Notes: generated from the letters alone by a model not told the origin. Shown: positions 28,441 to 38,672, counted from the stretch's first letter. The stretch: 64,000 nucleotides of DNA from CAVTYH01 sp963738835 (GCA_963738835.1 CAVTYH010000009.1:248001-312000); one strand, 5' to 3'. Translations and numbers: made by a program.

Positions 28441-30252
28441 TTAAGCAGCTGCCGCTAAAGTCTTCCGCCGCCGCAAATAGCCGACGACCAAAATGATGCA
28501 CGCCGACATAATCGGCCACGGCGCAAGCCGCTTCAAACCTGGCGCGAAGCTCGCGCCTTCGGTCAGCAACGCAAACAAATCTTGAGTCTCGTGCGTGCCA
28601 AGCGGCAAGTGCAAAGCGACCGCTGTCAAATACCGCGAGACTTGCAATTCTTTTTCCGGCGGCAACTTGTTGCTCTCATCGAGATTCAATTCAATTGCGG
28701 TAATTCGAGCCACTTCCTTTTCGGTCAATTTGCGATCGCTCGGCACTTGGGCATCTTTGCGAATCGCTCGCATCTCTTCAGGCGATTTCGCTTCATCGAG
28801 CGATTTCAGCATCGGCTCAGCAATGCTCGGCGAAAGGAATCGATGCTCCTTTTCATCGACAGCCAGAAACTTTTTAAGCCAATTGATATCCTCCGTAACG
28901 GCGCCGCCTACCCAGCTTGGCCCAAAGTGCCCGCCGAGGTTACCTACCATGTTGATGAATCCTATGGCAGAAGCAGCGGCGACCGCGCCCAAGAACATCG
29001 TAGGAATCGGCCAGAACGCTGGCAAGTGAGCGTAGTGCGTAGTGCCGACGAATAGCATCACGATGACGACGGGCAGCACAGCGACATTGTCGAACGTCGC
29101 GGCCAAGTAAATGCCCATGCCTTGCACGGCAAGCGGAATGCAAACGTGCCAAATTCGCTCGTGCGTGTGGTCTGAGTGCCAGCCGTTGAAGAGCATCGTC
29201 GACGCGGCGATGAGATAATACACACCGGTGATAAGCGCGGCTCCCAGTGCGGTCGCCCCGGTTTGCGACTTGATGATCGCTGGCATGAACATCGACAGGC
29301 CATAGCTCGAAACGTTCAGTCCGAAATACACCAAGGTCAGCAGCGCGACCATCCCCAAGTGATGAACCCACTCCCAATGGCCATGGCCTTGCTTTTTTCG
29401 GTGTTCTTCATCCAGCTCGGCCTGTAACTGCTTGCGTTCCGCATCAGGCAACCAGCCGGCCTCGTGTGGACGGTTCGGCAGAACGAAGAACGTCACAACG
29501 CCCGCAATTACGGGCATGATGCCTTGGAGAATTAGAATCCACCGCCATCCGGGCAGCCCAAGCCAATTTACTTCCAGCAATAGTCCGGAAAGCGGCAGAC
29601 CGATCGCGCCGGAAAATGGAATCGCGACCATAAAGCAGGCGATGGCCTTTGCCCGATCCTGAGCACGAAACCAGTATGAGAGGAACACGATGACGGTGGG
29701 AAAGAATCCGCCTTCGAAAAACCCCAGCATGAAGCGGAAAAAATAAAACTGATACGCGGCGTTTGTCGGCAGCTGCGCAACGTAATTGGCAACTGCGGCC
29801 CACGGTCCCTCGTCTCCCGCGGTCAATTGCGGCAGCCAGCCGAAAAATCTGTGCATAATGGGCAAACCAATCAGTCCACACAGCGCCGCACAAATCCCCC
29901 ACAGAACGAGGATCCGCACAAACACCCAGCGAGCGCCCCATTTGGCAACGCTCAGCGTGCTGGGCATTTCCAATATCCAGTAGCCCCAAAAGAAAAGGCC
30001 CGCCCCGAAGCCGACGATGTCATCGGTGAATCCCAGTCCATTCTCTTGCGGCGTACGAGTCATTCCCAGCGCTGCCACTGACACGTTGAAGCGATCCAAA
30101 TACGCCAGGATGTATAAGAAAAACAAAAACGGCAGCAGATGCACCGTGATACGTCTGCGGGTACGTTCGCCAACGTCGGCGGGGGGCTTGCGCCAGAAGA
30201 TTTTCATCCAGCGATCGCCGAACCGTTTGATGTGTTCGTCCGCCTGGCTCAT
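28441..30252 (-). CDS. MFS transporter, ACS (anion:cation symporter)-like, with a large C-terminal loop
   Basis: 603 aa, about 150 residues longer than ordinary members. It has the N-terminal half with YLDRFNVSVAALGM, then WGYWILEMPSTLSVAKWGAR and FFEGGFFPTVIVFLSYWF, characteristic of the ACS family that moves organic acids such as glucarate, tartrate or phthalate. The C-terminal half has 5 or 6 helices but a hydrophilic insert of roughly 120 residues (DINWLKKFLAVDEKEHRFLS to LGTHETQDLFALLTEG), Glu/Lys-rich and predicted to be helical, lies before the last helix. It is convergent with dapA (22 bp between stops). A role in uronic or sugar-acid uptake would suit the pectinolytic genes but is inference. 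Confidence 0.85.
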   Translation of the reverse strand: MSQADEHIKRFGDRWMKIFWRKPPADVGERTRRRITVHLLPFLFFLYILAYLDRFNVSVAALGMTRTPQENGLGFTDDIVGFGAGLFFWGYWILEMPSTLSVAKWGARWVFVRILVLWGICAALCGLIGLPIMHRFFGWLPQLTAGDEGPWAAVANYVAQLPTNAAYQFYFFRFMLGFFEGGFFPTVIVFLSYWFRAQDRAKAIACFMVAIPFSGAIGLPLSGLLLEVNWLGLPGWRWILILQGIMPVIAGVVTFFVLPNRPHEAGWLPDAERKQLQAELDEEHRKKQGHGHWEWVHHLGMVALLTLVYFGLNVSSYGLSMFMPAIIKSQTGATALGAALITGVYYLIAASTMLFNGWHSDHTHERIWHVCIPLAVQGMGIYLAATFDNVAVLPVVIVMLFVGTTHYAHLPAFWPIPTMFLGAVAAASAIGFINMVGNLGGHFGPSWVGGAVTEDINWLKKFLAVDEKEHRFLSPSIAEPMLKSLDEAKSPEEMRAIRKDAQVPSDRKLTEKEVARITAIELNLDESNKLPPEKELQVSRYLTAVALHLPLGTHETQDLFALLTEGASFAPGLKRLAPWPIMSACIILVVGYLRRRKTLAAAA

Positions 30253-30326
30253 AGCTATCCCCGGTTACCGCAAGTTGATGGCTTGACGTTAACGGAAACC
30301 CGCGACGATTGCAAACCAAATTCGAA

Positions 30327-30983
30327 TCAGCGCTGGCCATGTGCCACGGTAATGTCGAAGATCATCGCTTCAAACGGTTCGATTGGCAGGTCTGACTTGC
30401 TGCCGGGAACGGCAACTTTCGCCAAGCGGAGAAATTCAGCCAACAATTGGTAACCGCACTGAGTCAAAATTGATTCCGGGTGGAATTGCAGGCCAATGAG
30501 GGGTAATTGACGGTGCGCGATTCCCATCACCACGCCGTCCATCGTCCGGCCGGTTACCTCCAGTTCCGGCGGCAGCGAAGATTCTTCGACCGCCAACGAA
30601 TGGTATCGACCAACGGCCAGCGGATTTGGCACTCCGGCGAAAATGCCGGCCTCGTTATGTTGGACAAGCGAGGTCCGGCCATGCACTGGCTTTGGAGCAC
30701 GCACTGTGCGGGCGCCGAATGCTGCGGCGATGGTCTGATGGCCCAGGCAGACGCCCAAGATTGGGACTTCAGAATAGAGTTGGCGAACAAGGTCGATCGA
30801 CGCACCTGCTTCGCGCGGAGTGCATGGTCCGGGAGAGAGCACGATCGCGTCCGGATGCAGAGCGCGGACTCGATCCGTATCGACGGAATCGTTTCGCATT
30901 ACGACTGTTCGCTGCCCGAGTCGCTCGAAATATCGGGCAAGGTTATGGACAAAACTGTCGTAGTTGTCGATCAGCAGGATCAT
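30327..30983 (-). CDS. pabA: Aminodeoxychorismate/anthranilate synthase glutamine amidotransferase subunit
   Basis: Class I glutamine amidotransferase of about 218 aa that supplies ammonia to the chorismate-using partner. It opens MILLIDNYDSFVHNLARYF, carries LSPGPCTPREAG, the nucleophile Cys in GVCLGHQTIAAAFG, and the His/Glu pair in LQFHPESILTQCG. The ATG at 30981-30983 is the family start; a longer reading frame to 31025 overlaps the end of pabB. It lies 5 bp downstream of the pabB stop in an SDR-pabB-pabA operon, so PabA is likelier than TrpG, though these proteins can serve both enzymes. Confidence 0.92.
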   Translation of the reverse strand: MILLIDNYDSFVHNLARYFERLGQRTVVMRNDSVDTDRVRALHPDAIVLSPGPCTPREAGASIDLVRQLYSEVPILGVCLGHQTIAAAFGARTVRAPKPVHGRTSLVQHNEAGIFAGVPNPLAVGRYHSLAVEESSLPPELEVTGRTMDGVVMGIAHRQLPLIGLQFHPESILTQCGYQLLAEFLRLAKVAVPGSKSDLPIEPFEAMIFDITVAHGQR

Positions 30984-30988
30984 GATGT

Positions 30989-32439
30989 TCACAAGGCTCG
31001 CAGCAGGCCTTCGGCTTTGTTCCAAGTTTCTTCATATTCGCGCTGCGGATCGCTTTGAGCAACAATGCCGCCGCCGACCGGAAACTGCCACCAGCCGCGG
31101 CCGCAAGTCATGGTGCGGATTAAAATGCTGGAATCCATTGCGCCATCGAAGCCAATATACCCAAGCGCCCCGCAATACGCTCCGCGAGCTGTTGGTTCCA
31201 ACTCTGCAATGATTTCCATAGCCCGGATTTTTGCGCGCCTGTGACGGAACCGCCGGGAAACACGGCCCGCAGCAGATCGACCGGGTCGCGGTCATCGCGA
31301 AGTGCGCCCTGGACCACCGACACGAGATGTTGGACGAATTCGTATCGCTCCAGCCCACATAACTTGCTGACAATTACGCTGTCTGGCCGACAGACTTGTG
31401 ACAAATCGTTTCGCAGTAGATCAACAATCATCACATTTTCCGCGCGGTCTTTTTCGCTGGCCAACAATTCAAGGCCCGTTGATCGATCGACATCGCGTTG
31501 GTTGGTATGTGGTCGGGTGCCCTTGATTGGTCGTGTTTCGACAGCTCGGTCCCGCAGTTGCAAAAATCGTTCTGGCGAAGCACTCACGACCTGAAAATCC
31601 CCGAGATCGAAATATGCCGCGAACGGCGCTGGGTTGCATTGCCGCAGTCGGAGATAAAGCGAAACGGAATCATCACACGCCGGATACAAGAGCCGCTGGG
31701 CCAGATTTACTTGGAACACGTCGCCGGCGAAAATGTACTCGATGCCGCGTTGGATCATCTCCAGATAATCGTCGTGCGAGAAATTGCTCGTCAGGTTGGC
31801 GAGGTTGCCGACGGGGTGCTGTGGCGAAAATTGGGCGATTGAAATCGGCGAGGAAACGGCCGCCGGCCTCGTCGGCTCAGCCGCTTGCAAATGCCAGAGA
31901 AGGTCGGTCGCACGAGATTTTGCTCGACGCTGGCGAAGCGCGGGCTCTTTTTCGGGAAAGCCCTGCGAGATGATCCAGGCCTGCTCGGATTGGTGATCGA
32001 AGGCTACGGCGACGTCGTACAGACCAAGCAACACACCGGGCAATTGGAATTCATTGAATCGCGGGTGGGGTAACCGCTCAAGAGTCCGCGAAAAGTCGTA
32101 GGAGAACAAACCTGCCAGTCCGCCTTGAAAAGGTGGCAACCCGGGGATTGTCGGCGCGCTGAGTCGATGCATCCAATGTTCGATTGCATTCCAAGCGGAG
32201 CCGTCGTCGGCCGACGCTGTTACCACTTCAAACGGATCGGCAGCGATGAATGAATAGCGGCCCAACTTTGTATCACTTCGCGCGCTGTCGAAAAATACGC
32301 AGTGCGGCAAATGGCACAATCGCAAAAAAACAGCGGATGGATCGGGTGCAGACTTTAGCTCGATCACAACGCCGGGCCATGCCTCCAAATCCAATGGCGC
32401 GTCAGTCGATCGGGACTCGAGTGTTGACTGTTGAATCAT
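30989..32439 (-). CDS. pabB: Aminodeoxychorismate synthase component I, one frameshift
   Basis: Converts chorismate and ammonia to 4-amino-4-deoxychorismate for folate synthesis. The N-terminal region has SFIAADPFEVVTA and GGLAGLFSYDFSRTLERLP, the chorismate-binding domain has FSHDDYLEMIQRGIEYIFAG, FQVNLAQRL, SPERFLQL, RPIKGTRPH, ENVMIVDLLRNDLSQVC and FPGGSVTGA. Near 31232 a C seems to be missing after GGCGCG, and the expected KIRAMEIIAELEPTARGAYC to the end continues in the next frame (stop at 30989). With that repaired the protein is about 483 aa. It starts 15 bp downstream of the SDR gene and ends 5 bp before pabA. Confidence 0.9.
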
Positions 32440-32453
32440 GGCTCATTGCCCGA

Positions 32454-33220
32454 TTACGCGCGGCCGCCGTTGACGGCGATGATTTGGCCAGTGATGAATT
32501 CCGCTGCCGGTGAAGCGAGAAACCGTACTGCTTGGGCGACATCTTTTGGAGCCCCCCAGCGTTGCAAGATCGCTTCATTTTTGCGCGCTCTTGCCAAGAG
32601 TCACTCGCATGTTCACCCCAAGCTGTTTTTATCCAGCCGGGTGCGATGCAGTTCACATGCACCTGCGGCGCCAACGATTTTGCGAGACTGCGTGTGAAAC
32701 TCATGACCGCGCCCTTGGTTGTGGCAAAGAGTTCTCCGCTTTCGCCCGCCATCCCGGTTTCCGCCTGATCCCAGCCGATATTGATGATTGAGCCGCTGCC
32801 GCGAGTTCGCATTTTCGCGCCAATGATCCGAGATAATCGAACTGTCGTAAGCACGTCGATCTGCCAAAGCCGCTTAAGTTTTTCGTTGTAGTCTTGTCGA
32901 GCTGCGTCGCCGGTTAACGTGTCTGCGCCGGCATTGTTGACCCAAATGTCGACATGGCCGCGCCACTTCCAGGCTTTCTCGGCAAATGCTTCGACAGCTG
33001 GCGAATCCTCGAAGTTCGCCAACAATACTTCCGATTGTCCGCCGGCACGTCGCACTTCCGCGGCGGTTTCTTCGGCCCCCTCGCGATTGTGCCCTGCATG
33101 CACCAGAACATCTGCCCCGGCGGCGGCAAACTCCTGGGCAATGGCCCGGCCAATTCCGCCGGACGATCCGGTCACGATGGCGACCTTGCCGGCAAGTTCG
33201 AAGAATGTTGAATTCGTCAT
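32454..33220 (-). CDS. Short-chain dehydrogenase/reductase (SDR), one frameshift
   Basis: About 255-aa classical SDR. The nucleotide-binding TGSSGGIGRAIA is near residue 15, NNAGADTLTG near 92, and the active-site region SGSIINIGWDQAETGMAG...FATTKGAVMSFTRSL holds the Lys of the YxxxK pattern but with Phe in the position where Tyr is expected. The frame shifts near 32581 in an A-run, after which RWGAPKDVAQAVRFLASP and FITGQIIAVNGGRA complete the normal C-terminus. It is first in the operon with pabB and pabA, so a role in pterin or folate reduction is conceivable; several SDRs act as pteridine reductases. That is inference from context. Confidence 0.82.
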
Positions 33221-33500
33221 TATCAAGAACACCAACGATTGCCGCCCGAATTGTCGATTTGTCCGTTGTAGTCGGCAGTCGGGCAGCTAGCAAGGACGGA
33301 AGTCGGAGGCGGCCTTTTTGGACTCCATCCGTTGAAATCATCCCGGCTGTGTACGATGAGGTATGATGCCGTCGATCGATGTGCGGATGATCGGTACACT
33401 GGTTGACCGGTCATCGGTTAGGACAAATCCATTGTCATAGCTAAATCACAATCCTCGAGGCCGCGGGAACCAGTTACCAATCAACCAGGCACCGGACTTC

Positions 33501-34646
33501 ATGCTCAACCTGCAAGACCGCCTTTTGAACGCGGCCTTTGTGTTTCGCGGCTACAACGTCACCAACTTGGGACGCAGCCGAGAATTGCTCGCCCACCACG
33601 CCTACGGGCCCATCGTTGAGCATTATTTGCAGGATGCCTCGCAGGTGGCCAGCGAAATGCTTGGGCGCAAGATCGATCTTGTGGCCCGAGTGGAACGTGG
33701 CGAGGAAACCGATTTGGAAACATATGGCGACGCAATCGCTCTGATCATCGGCATGGAGCAGGCTCAGTTGCAGTTGCTGGATGAGTTCTTTGGCATTGAT
33801 TACACGAGAGCCCGGCTGAGTTTCGGTTATAGCCTGGGCGAAATCGGCGCACTCGTGGCTAGTGGTGTGTTGGACATGAAAACCGCGCTGCACGTGCCGT
33901 TGTCGATGGTGCCCGATTGCGTTGAACTAGCCCACGACGTGACACTTGGTGTTCTGTTTTCACGCGGACCGGCGCTGGAAGCCGATGCCGTTTACAAGTT
34001 GTGTCTGCGAATCAATTCGGCGGGAAAGGGGATGATCGGCATTTCGTCGTATCTTTCGCCAAACTCCCTGTTGCTGATGGGGCAAGGCGACACGATCGAC
34101 CGGTTTGCAGATTTGATGCGGGAATGGCTGCCGCAAAAACTCTACCTGCGGAAGAACGACAGCCGCTGGCCGCCGATGCACACGCCAATCGTGTGGCAAA
34201 AATTCATTCCCAATCGTGCTGCGCTGATGATGCAGACTCTGCCGGGCGGCTTCACGGCGCCAACGCCGCCAGTGCTGTCGCTTGTGACCGGCAAAATCAG
34301 CTACAACGATTTCAATGCCCGTGATTTATTAGCCCGCTGGGTCGATCATCCGCAACGACTTTGGGATGCGGTTAACGAAACGCTGGCGATGGGCATTGAC
34401 ACGCTGATTCATGTCGGGCCGGATCCGAATTTGGTTCCCGCCACTTTCAAACGACTGGCCGACAACGTCACGACGCAACTGGCCGCGCGAAGTTGGGAAG
34501 GCGTCGGCTTGCGGGCGGTTTCCCGTGCGGTGCGCCGACCTTGGCTGGCGAAGTTGTTACCCACGCGCAGTTCGCTGCTGCGAGCGCCATACGTGAAGCA
34601 AGTCAACTTGGAAGATTGGCTGCTGGAACAAGAAGTTCAGGTTTAA
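33501..34646 (+). CDS. FabD-like acyltransferase (malonyl-CoA:ACP transacylase fold)
   Basis: 381-aa protein in the acyl-transferase superfamily. The nucleophile elbow reads GYSLGE (Ser about 111; FabD has GHSLGE) and the catalytic His is in RWPPMHTPIVWQKF. The C-terminal region TLIHVGPDPNLVPATFKRL follows the family. It is longer at the N-terminus than FabD (FVFRGYNVTNLGRSRELL rather than FPGQGSQ), so its acyl donor is probably not malonyl-CoA of primary fatty-acid synthesis; other such forms work in polyketide-like or unusual lipid pathways. It stands alone and its stop overlaps the stop of the convergent gene by 3 bp. Confidence 0.78.
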   Translation: MLNLQDRLLNAAFVFRGYNVTNLGRSRELLAHHAYGPIVEHYLQDASQVASEMLGRKIDLVARVERGEETDLETYGDAIALIIGMEQAQLQLLDEFFGIDYTRARLSFGYSLGEIGALVASGVLDMKTALHVPLSMVPDCVELAHDVTLGVLFSRGPALEADAVYKLCLRINSAGKGMIGISSYLSPNSLLLMGQGDTIDRFADLMREWLPQKLYLRKNDSRWPPMHTPIVWQKFIPNRAALMMQTLPGGFTAPTPPVLSLVTGKISYNDFNARDLLARWVDHPQRLWDAVNETLAMGIDTLIHVGPDPNLVPATFKRLADNVTTQLAARSWEGVGLRAVSRAVRRPWLAKLLPTRSSLLRAPYVKQVNLEDWLLEQEVQV

Positions 34647-36271
34647 TTGGCGAGCGGCAGTTCATAGCACGCCGCCTCTTGAGTGTTTCGGACCAACAGC
34701 CGGTTGCCGGAAAGAGCCGGGTTGTTCCATGTTTTCCCTTCGACCGCCTGCATGTGAGCCAGCTCGTGGAAGGAAGCCGGATCAAGCGCCACCAGCGCCA
34801 CAGCACCATCTTCGCCAATCACCAGCAGCAGATCGCCAACACGCATCACTTGGCCGTGGCCATAATCAGAGCCGGCCCATTGGCGTTTGCCGCTATTGAG
34901 ATCGACGCACTGCAGCACGCCGTCGGAAAGTCCGTAAATGAATCCGTCTTTGACGATGACATTGTTGAGCTTCGTCATGAGTACGCGGTGATTGTGCCAT
35001 AGTTTTTTCGTGCTCCAAGTGCCATCGTTGCTGGGCTTGATCTCGAAGAGGGCGCCGCCTCCCATCGAATACCCTTTCGACACGAAAAATCGGTCGTCGG
35101 CCACTTGCACGGTCTGCGAGGCACTCGCGGAGCTGCCGCTGCTGCCGTCCCAGGGTGCTTCCCAAAGCACTGAACCCGTCTTTGGGTCGTGGCCGGTGAT
35201 CGATGCCTCATTAACAATCACTATCTGCCGCTCACCGCCATAATTGGCCAGGCTGGGCGAGCTGTAACTGACCTCACGGCGGCCGGCTTTCCAAACGATG
35301 TCGCCACTGGTTTTGTTGTAAACAACCAGAGAGACTTTTGGCCCCGCCGGCGGCCCACCGCCCGGCACAACGACCAAATCGTCAACGACGAGCGGCGATG
35401 CGGAACGACCCCAGGGTACGCCGCTGTGATCGGTTTCCGCATCGGTGCCGACGTCGGCAAGTACGTCGCGCATCCAAATCAGTTTTCCGCTGGCCGCGTC
35501 TAAGCACTGCAACACACCGGTGCCGCCCAAGGCATAAACCCGCCCTTCGTTCACCGATGGCGTTGATCCAGGTCCATCGCCGCCGATCATATCGTGATGC
35601 CGGGCTTTGATGGTGTGAAACCAGCGCAATTGTCCGGTCGGCACGTCATAGCAGGTGACCAACTCTTGATCGTCGCGTTGCTCCAACGTGATTGCTGCAT
35701 CGCCCACAACGGCAAATGCCGAGTAGCCGCCGCCGATAGGCTGCTTCCAAAGCAATTTTGGCGGATGAACTTGCCAGTCGCTTTCCACCCGCACATTGGG
35801 AATGTAGGCATCGCGATTTGGGCCTAGAAATCCCGGATAGTCATGATCAGTTGTGTGCCAGGTCGATTCAACAGCCGTCGTACTGCCCAGCCCCTTTGCC
35901 GCGATCTCGGCTTCCGGATTCCGCGCCCAACGCCAGTTGAAAACCGGGAACAGATTGCCGGTGAATCCATCGATCCGCACGGCGCGAGTCAACAAAATGA
36001 GGCACACCAGGCCCGCGGCGATGCACCACCAGCGGGTCGATCGCGAAAAAGGTGCGAACAGCGCTGTCCACACGCCGATCGATACCATCGCGACCAATAA
36101 GACAATCGCCGTTATGCCATTCGAGGTGCCGTTATCAACAATGCCGACGATTTGGAGGAAAGCAATCGCAGCCGCGGCCGCGCCAAGAATTGCCCAGGCC
36201 GGCCAAATGCGGCCACGTCGGCGTAAGGTGCCGGGATCGTCGACCATCGAAATCGAAGAAGCAGTCGTCAT
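34643..36271 (-). CDS. Membrane-anchored PQQ-like beta-propeller protein
   Basis: 542 aa. Three N-terminal hydrophobic helices (AWAILGAAAAAIAFLQIVGI, a second near residues 52-74 and a third near 82-97) precede a periplasmic or lumenal beta-propeller with PQQ-type blades such as YDVPTGQLRWFHTIKA, LDAASGKLIWMRDVL, YNKTSGDIVWKAGRRE, HDPKTGSVLWEAPWDG and VDLNSGKRQWAGSDYG. There is no dehydrogenase cofactor motif, so it is likelier to be a binding scaffold, like the many planctomycete proteins of this type, than a quinoprotein enzyme. Convergent with the FabD-like gene. Confidence 0.85.
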   Translation of the reverse strand: MTTASSISMVDDPGTLRRRGRIWPAWAILGAAAAAIAFLQIVGIVDNGTSNGITAIVLLVAMVSIGVWTALFAPFSRSTRWWCIAAGLVCLILLTRAVRIDGFTGNLFPVFNWRWARNPEAEIAAKGLGSTTAVESTWHTTDHDYPGFLGPNRDAYIPNVRVESDWQVHPPKLLWKQPIGGGYSAFAVVGDAAITLEQRDDQELVTCYDVPTGQLRWFHTIKARHHDMIGGDGPGSTPSVNEGRVYALGGTGVLQCLDAASGKLIWMRDVLADVGTDAETDHSGVPWGRSASPLVVDDLVVVPGGGPPAGPKVSLVVYNKTSGDIVWKAGRREVSYSSPSLANYGGERQIVIVNEASITGHDPKTGSVLWEAPWDGSSGSSASASQTVQVADDRFFVSKGYSMGGGALFEIKPSNDGTWSTKKLWHNHRVLMTKLNNVIVKDGFIYGLSDGVLQCVDLNSGKRQWAGSDYGHGQVMRVGDLLLVIGEDGAVALVALDPASFHELAHMQAVEGKTWNNPALSGNRLLVRNTQEAACYELPLAN

Positions 36272-36333
36272 AGTGCGAGATCATTATAGACCTCGCGCCG
36301 GAGTTGACGACTGGTGATGACAACTGAGTTGCG

Positions 36334-36963
36334 CTAATGGGAAACCGACACTCCCCAGGCCACGTGCGGACCTGGATCGTACGGCCGATAATATCCTGGG
36401 CCCCAATACCCCCAGTGCGGACCATAGTAGCGCTGTTCGACAACAACCGGCGGCGGAGCGCCAACCAGCACAGCACCCGGCGGGGGAGCCACTGCAACAA
36501 CACGCGGTTGCTGCATGGCGGCAATAACGCGCGGGCTGACGCCGTTTTGCTGTAAATAAATGATGTCGTTGGCAACCAGCGGCCGGGCCACACCGTTGTT
36601 GGCAACATGATTAACGATGAGCTGCTCTTCGACGCCGGAGCGAGTCATGGCGACGATGTCGTTAATCGTCGCTGCACCCGGTCCCGGTTGTCTGCCCATT
36701 TGCGCCGCAATTTGTGCGCGGTTCCGGGCTTCGATGTCGTCGAGCGCTCCGCCAACGGCTCCGCCAGTTAAAGCGCCTGCCGCTGCACCAATCGCTGCTC
36801 CAGCGCCTGCGTGGCCTGTGGCACTTCCGACGATTGCACCCAAGCCCGCTCCGCCCAAGCCGCCTGCCAATGCACCTTGATCGGCATAATACGGCGACCG
36901 GCAACCTCCGGCGAATAAGAGTGCGAGAAACGCGACCATCGATGTGATACGAAAGCGAGTCAT
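36334..36963 (-). CDS. Glycine-zipper lipoprotein
   Basis: 209 aa. A signal peptide with lipobox LFAGGC (Cys about residue 21) is followed by a long Gly/Ala zipper (GALAGGLGGAGLGAIVGSATG through GGAVGGALDD), which can insert in or pack on membranes, then a helical segment with QIAAQMGRQ and a repeated-looking winged motif around VEEQLIVNHVANNGV and NDIIYLQQNGVSPRVIAAM. The C-terminus is rich in Pro, Gly and Tyr (YYGPHWGYWGPGYYRPY). Typical of outer-membrane lipoproteins in planctomycetes; function unknown. It lies 62 bp downstream of, and in the same direction as, the PQQ-propeller gene. Confidence 0.82.
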   Translation of the reverse strand: MTRFRITSMVAFLALLFAGGCRSPYYADQGALAGGLGGAGLGAIVGSATGHAGAGAAIGAAAGALTGGAVGGALDDIEARNRAQIAAQMGRQPGPGAATINDIVAMTRSGVEEQLIVNHVANNGVARPLVANDIIYLQQNGVSPRVIAAMQQPRVVAVAPPPGAVLVGAPPPVVVEQRYYGPHWGYWGPGYYRPYDPGPHVAWGVSVSH

Positions 36964-37382
36964 GGCGGAATCCTTCCGGAGACAAAGCCGCGCAAGATGA
37001 ACGACAAGTGCAAAACACAGGTCGCCCAGCGCTGTCGGGGCGATCTTTTCCCAAGTTCAGCACCGGCAGTCAAGACAGACTAGAAGCCGCTTAACTTGTG
37101 AATTCAATGTGATCTGTGTGGAGGAGCGATCAATGTCAGCCAGAAGACAGCCGTACGGGAGGATGGATAGACTTCAAGCTTTGCCGCGACTGCGAGTGAA
37201 ATTGAATCGTCGAAGTTGATGCCTTAAACCCTACAATTCCTCGGAATTTTTCGACATTGGTGTTTACTCTCCCCCGAGAGTGAAAAACTCGAATGCGTAA
37301 CCCTGGTGATTTGGGGAGATCCAAGCAGCCGATCATTGAACCGTTATTCGGAGCCCCGACACGGCCCAAGTCCGCGTAAACG
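36964..37382. other. Intergenic spacer
   Basis: About 420 bp between two minus-strand genes. I see no coding frame with family features, no clear terminator and no structured repeat beyond a short CTCCCCCGAGAG palindrome-like motif near 37270. Confidence 0.35.
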
Positions 37383-38672
37383 CTAGCCGTCAGGTTTTGC
37401 CGCGCCCTGTCCCCCGGACGCTTGCTTTTGCCCTTTCTGCCGATCTTCCCACTTTTTGAAGGCCGCATTGCGGTCGCTATCGTTACGAAAAGCGACCATA
37501 TTCGAGTTGAACCTATCCAAGAGAAGCCCCTCGAATCCAAACTGCTTCGGGTCCTGCCCAGAGAGTTTGATGGTCACGGCCAATGCTAAATCTCGCAGTT
37601 GGGCCTGCGTAGGCTGATTTGTTCCTCCGGAATCAAAAATCAAATGGGAGTCGGTCAAATAGGGCTGAATGTCTTTGAGATGTTCCTTGCTGCCAAATTT
37701 GCTGATCACCAGCAGGGCCTGGGTCCTCGCGCGGCTGTTGGCTGGACCCGTTGCGTCGTTCGATTTCAGCGTATTGAGCGCCGGCTCCAACGCCTCTTTC
37801 AAATTGTACTGGCTTGCATAGGCAAGATTATTCGCCATCAAGTCCAAAGCCATGTCGCGCACCACCCACCGGCCAAATAGTTTCCGAAATAGATCGCGGC
37901 GCGGCCCGCCCGTGCTCATGATTTGCATGAACGAAGGATTTTGCGGCAACGCTGCCAAGCGCGTTGCCAGGTCGTCGGAAAGCGGAATTCTTGGATCACC
38001 CCCCACAAACATGAGCGCAGCAATGACAGGTAAATTCATGTTGCCGGGACGGGTATTGCGTCGACCCTGTGGCTGCACGCGATCAAACGCCACTTGCGAA
38101 CGTTCCTTGAGTGCGGCGACGGCTTCCTTGGGTCCTTGCTCGTAGGCTTCCAGCAGTGCCGCTTCAGCCTCCTGCATTTCAACGAATAAATCGCGAGCTG
38201 GCTGATCGCTGCCGATCGCATCTTTGAAAACCGACCAGCCAGGCAGGCTTGCACCGGCACTTCCGTCGGTGTCGGCAATGAACACCTTCTTTCGCTTTTG
38301 GAAATCGGAATCAGCGACAATCGCTAGAATTCGCTTGGCGCGGAATCGTACTTCGGCATCCGTGCTGGTCAGCGCCGCTACCAACAGCGGCTTCGCATTG
38401 ATTCCTTTTTCGATAAGCTTGTTAGTCGCACTTTCTCGTACGGAAAACAAGTCGTGCCCTAATTCTCCAACCAGTGCTTTTGGGTCTTCAAGTCCACCGC
38501 CGGTCGCGGGATCGGACGGCGTGACGGAGACCGCAATTTCCGGACTAGGGGGCGTTACGCCAGATGTGCCGTCGCCGGAATACCCCTCTAAGGTAATCGA
38601 TAGAACAATCGCCAAGCACAAAAGCCATTCGCGCAATCTCATTGGTCGAAAAAAGGCAGAACTCATTTGCAT
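37383..38672 (-). CDS. Exported HEAT-repeat-like protein
   Basis: About 429 aa. The ATG at 38672 follows AAGGGGG by about 9 nt; another in-frame ATG lies at 38690. A signal peptide (LREWLLCLAIVLSITLEGYSG) is followed by a Pro/Ser/Thr linker and a helical body. SVRESATNKLIEKGINAKPL and STDAEVRFRAKRILAIV form a HEAT pair of the sort common in planctomycete proteins, and AGNSRARTQALLVISKFGSK-like sequence near residue 315 (ANSRARTQALLVISKFGSK) forms another. The C-terminus is Gln/Gly/Lys-rich. No catalytic motif; probably a periplasmic protein-interaction scaffold. Confidence 0.75.
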   Translation of the reverse strand: MQMSSAFFRPMRLREWLLCLAIVLSITLEGYSGDGTSGVTPPSPEIAVSVTPSDPATGGGLEDPKALVGELGHDLFSVRESATNKLIEKGINAKPLLVAALTSTDAEVRFRAKRILAIVADSDFQKRKKVFIADTDGSAGASLPGWSVFKDAIGSDQPARDLFVEMQEAEAALLEAYEQGPKEAVAALKERSQVAFDRVQPQGRRNTRPGNMNLPVIAALMFVGGDPRIPLSDDLATRLAALPQNPSFMQIMSTGGPRRDLFRKLFGRWVVRDMALDLMANNLAYASQYNLKEALEPALNTLKSNDATGPANSRARTQALLVISKFGSKEHLKDIQPYLTDSHLIFDSGGTNQPTQAQLRDLALAVTIKLSGQDPKQFGFEGLLLDRFNSNMVAFRNDSDRNAAFKKWEDRQKGQKQASGGQGAAKPDG

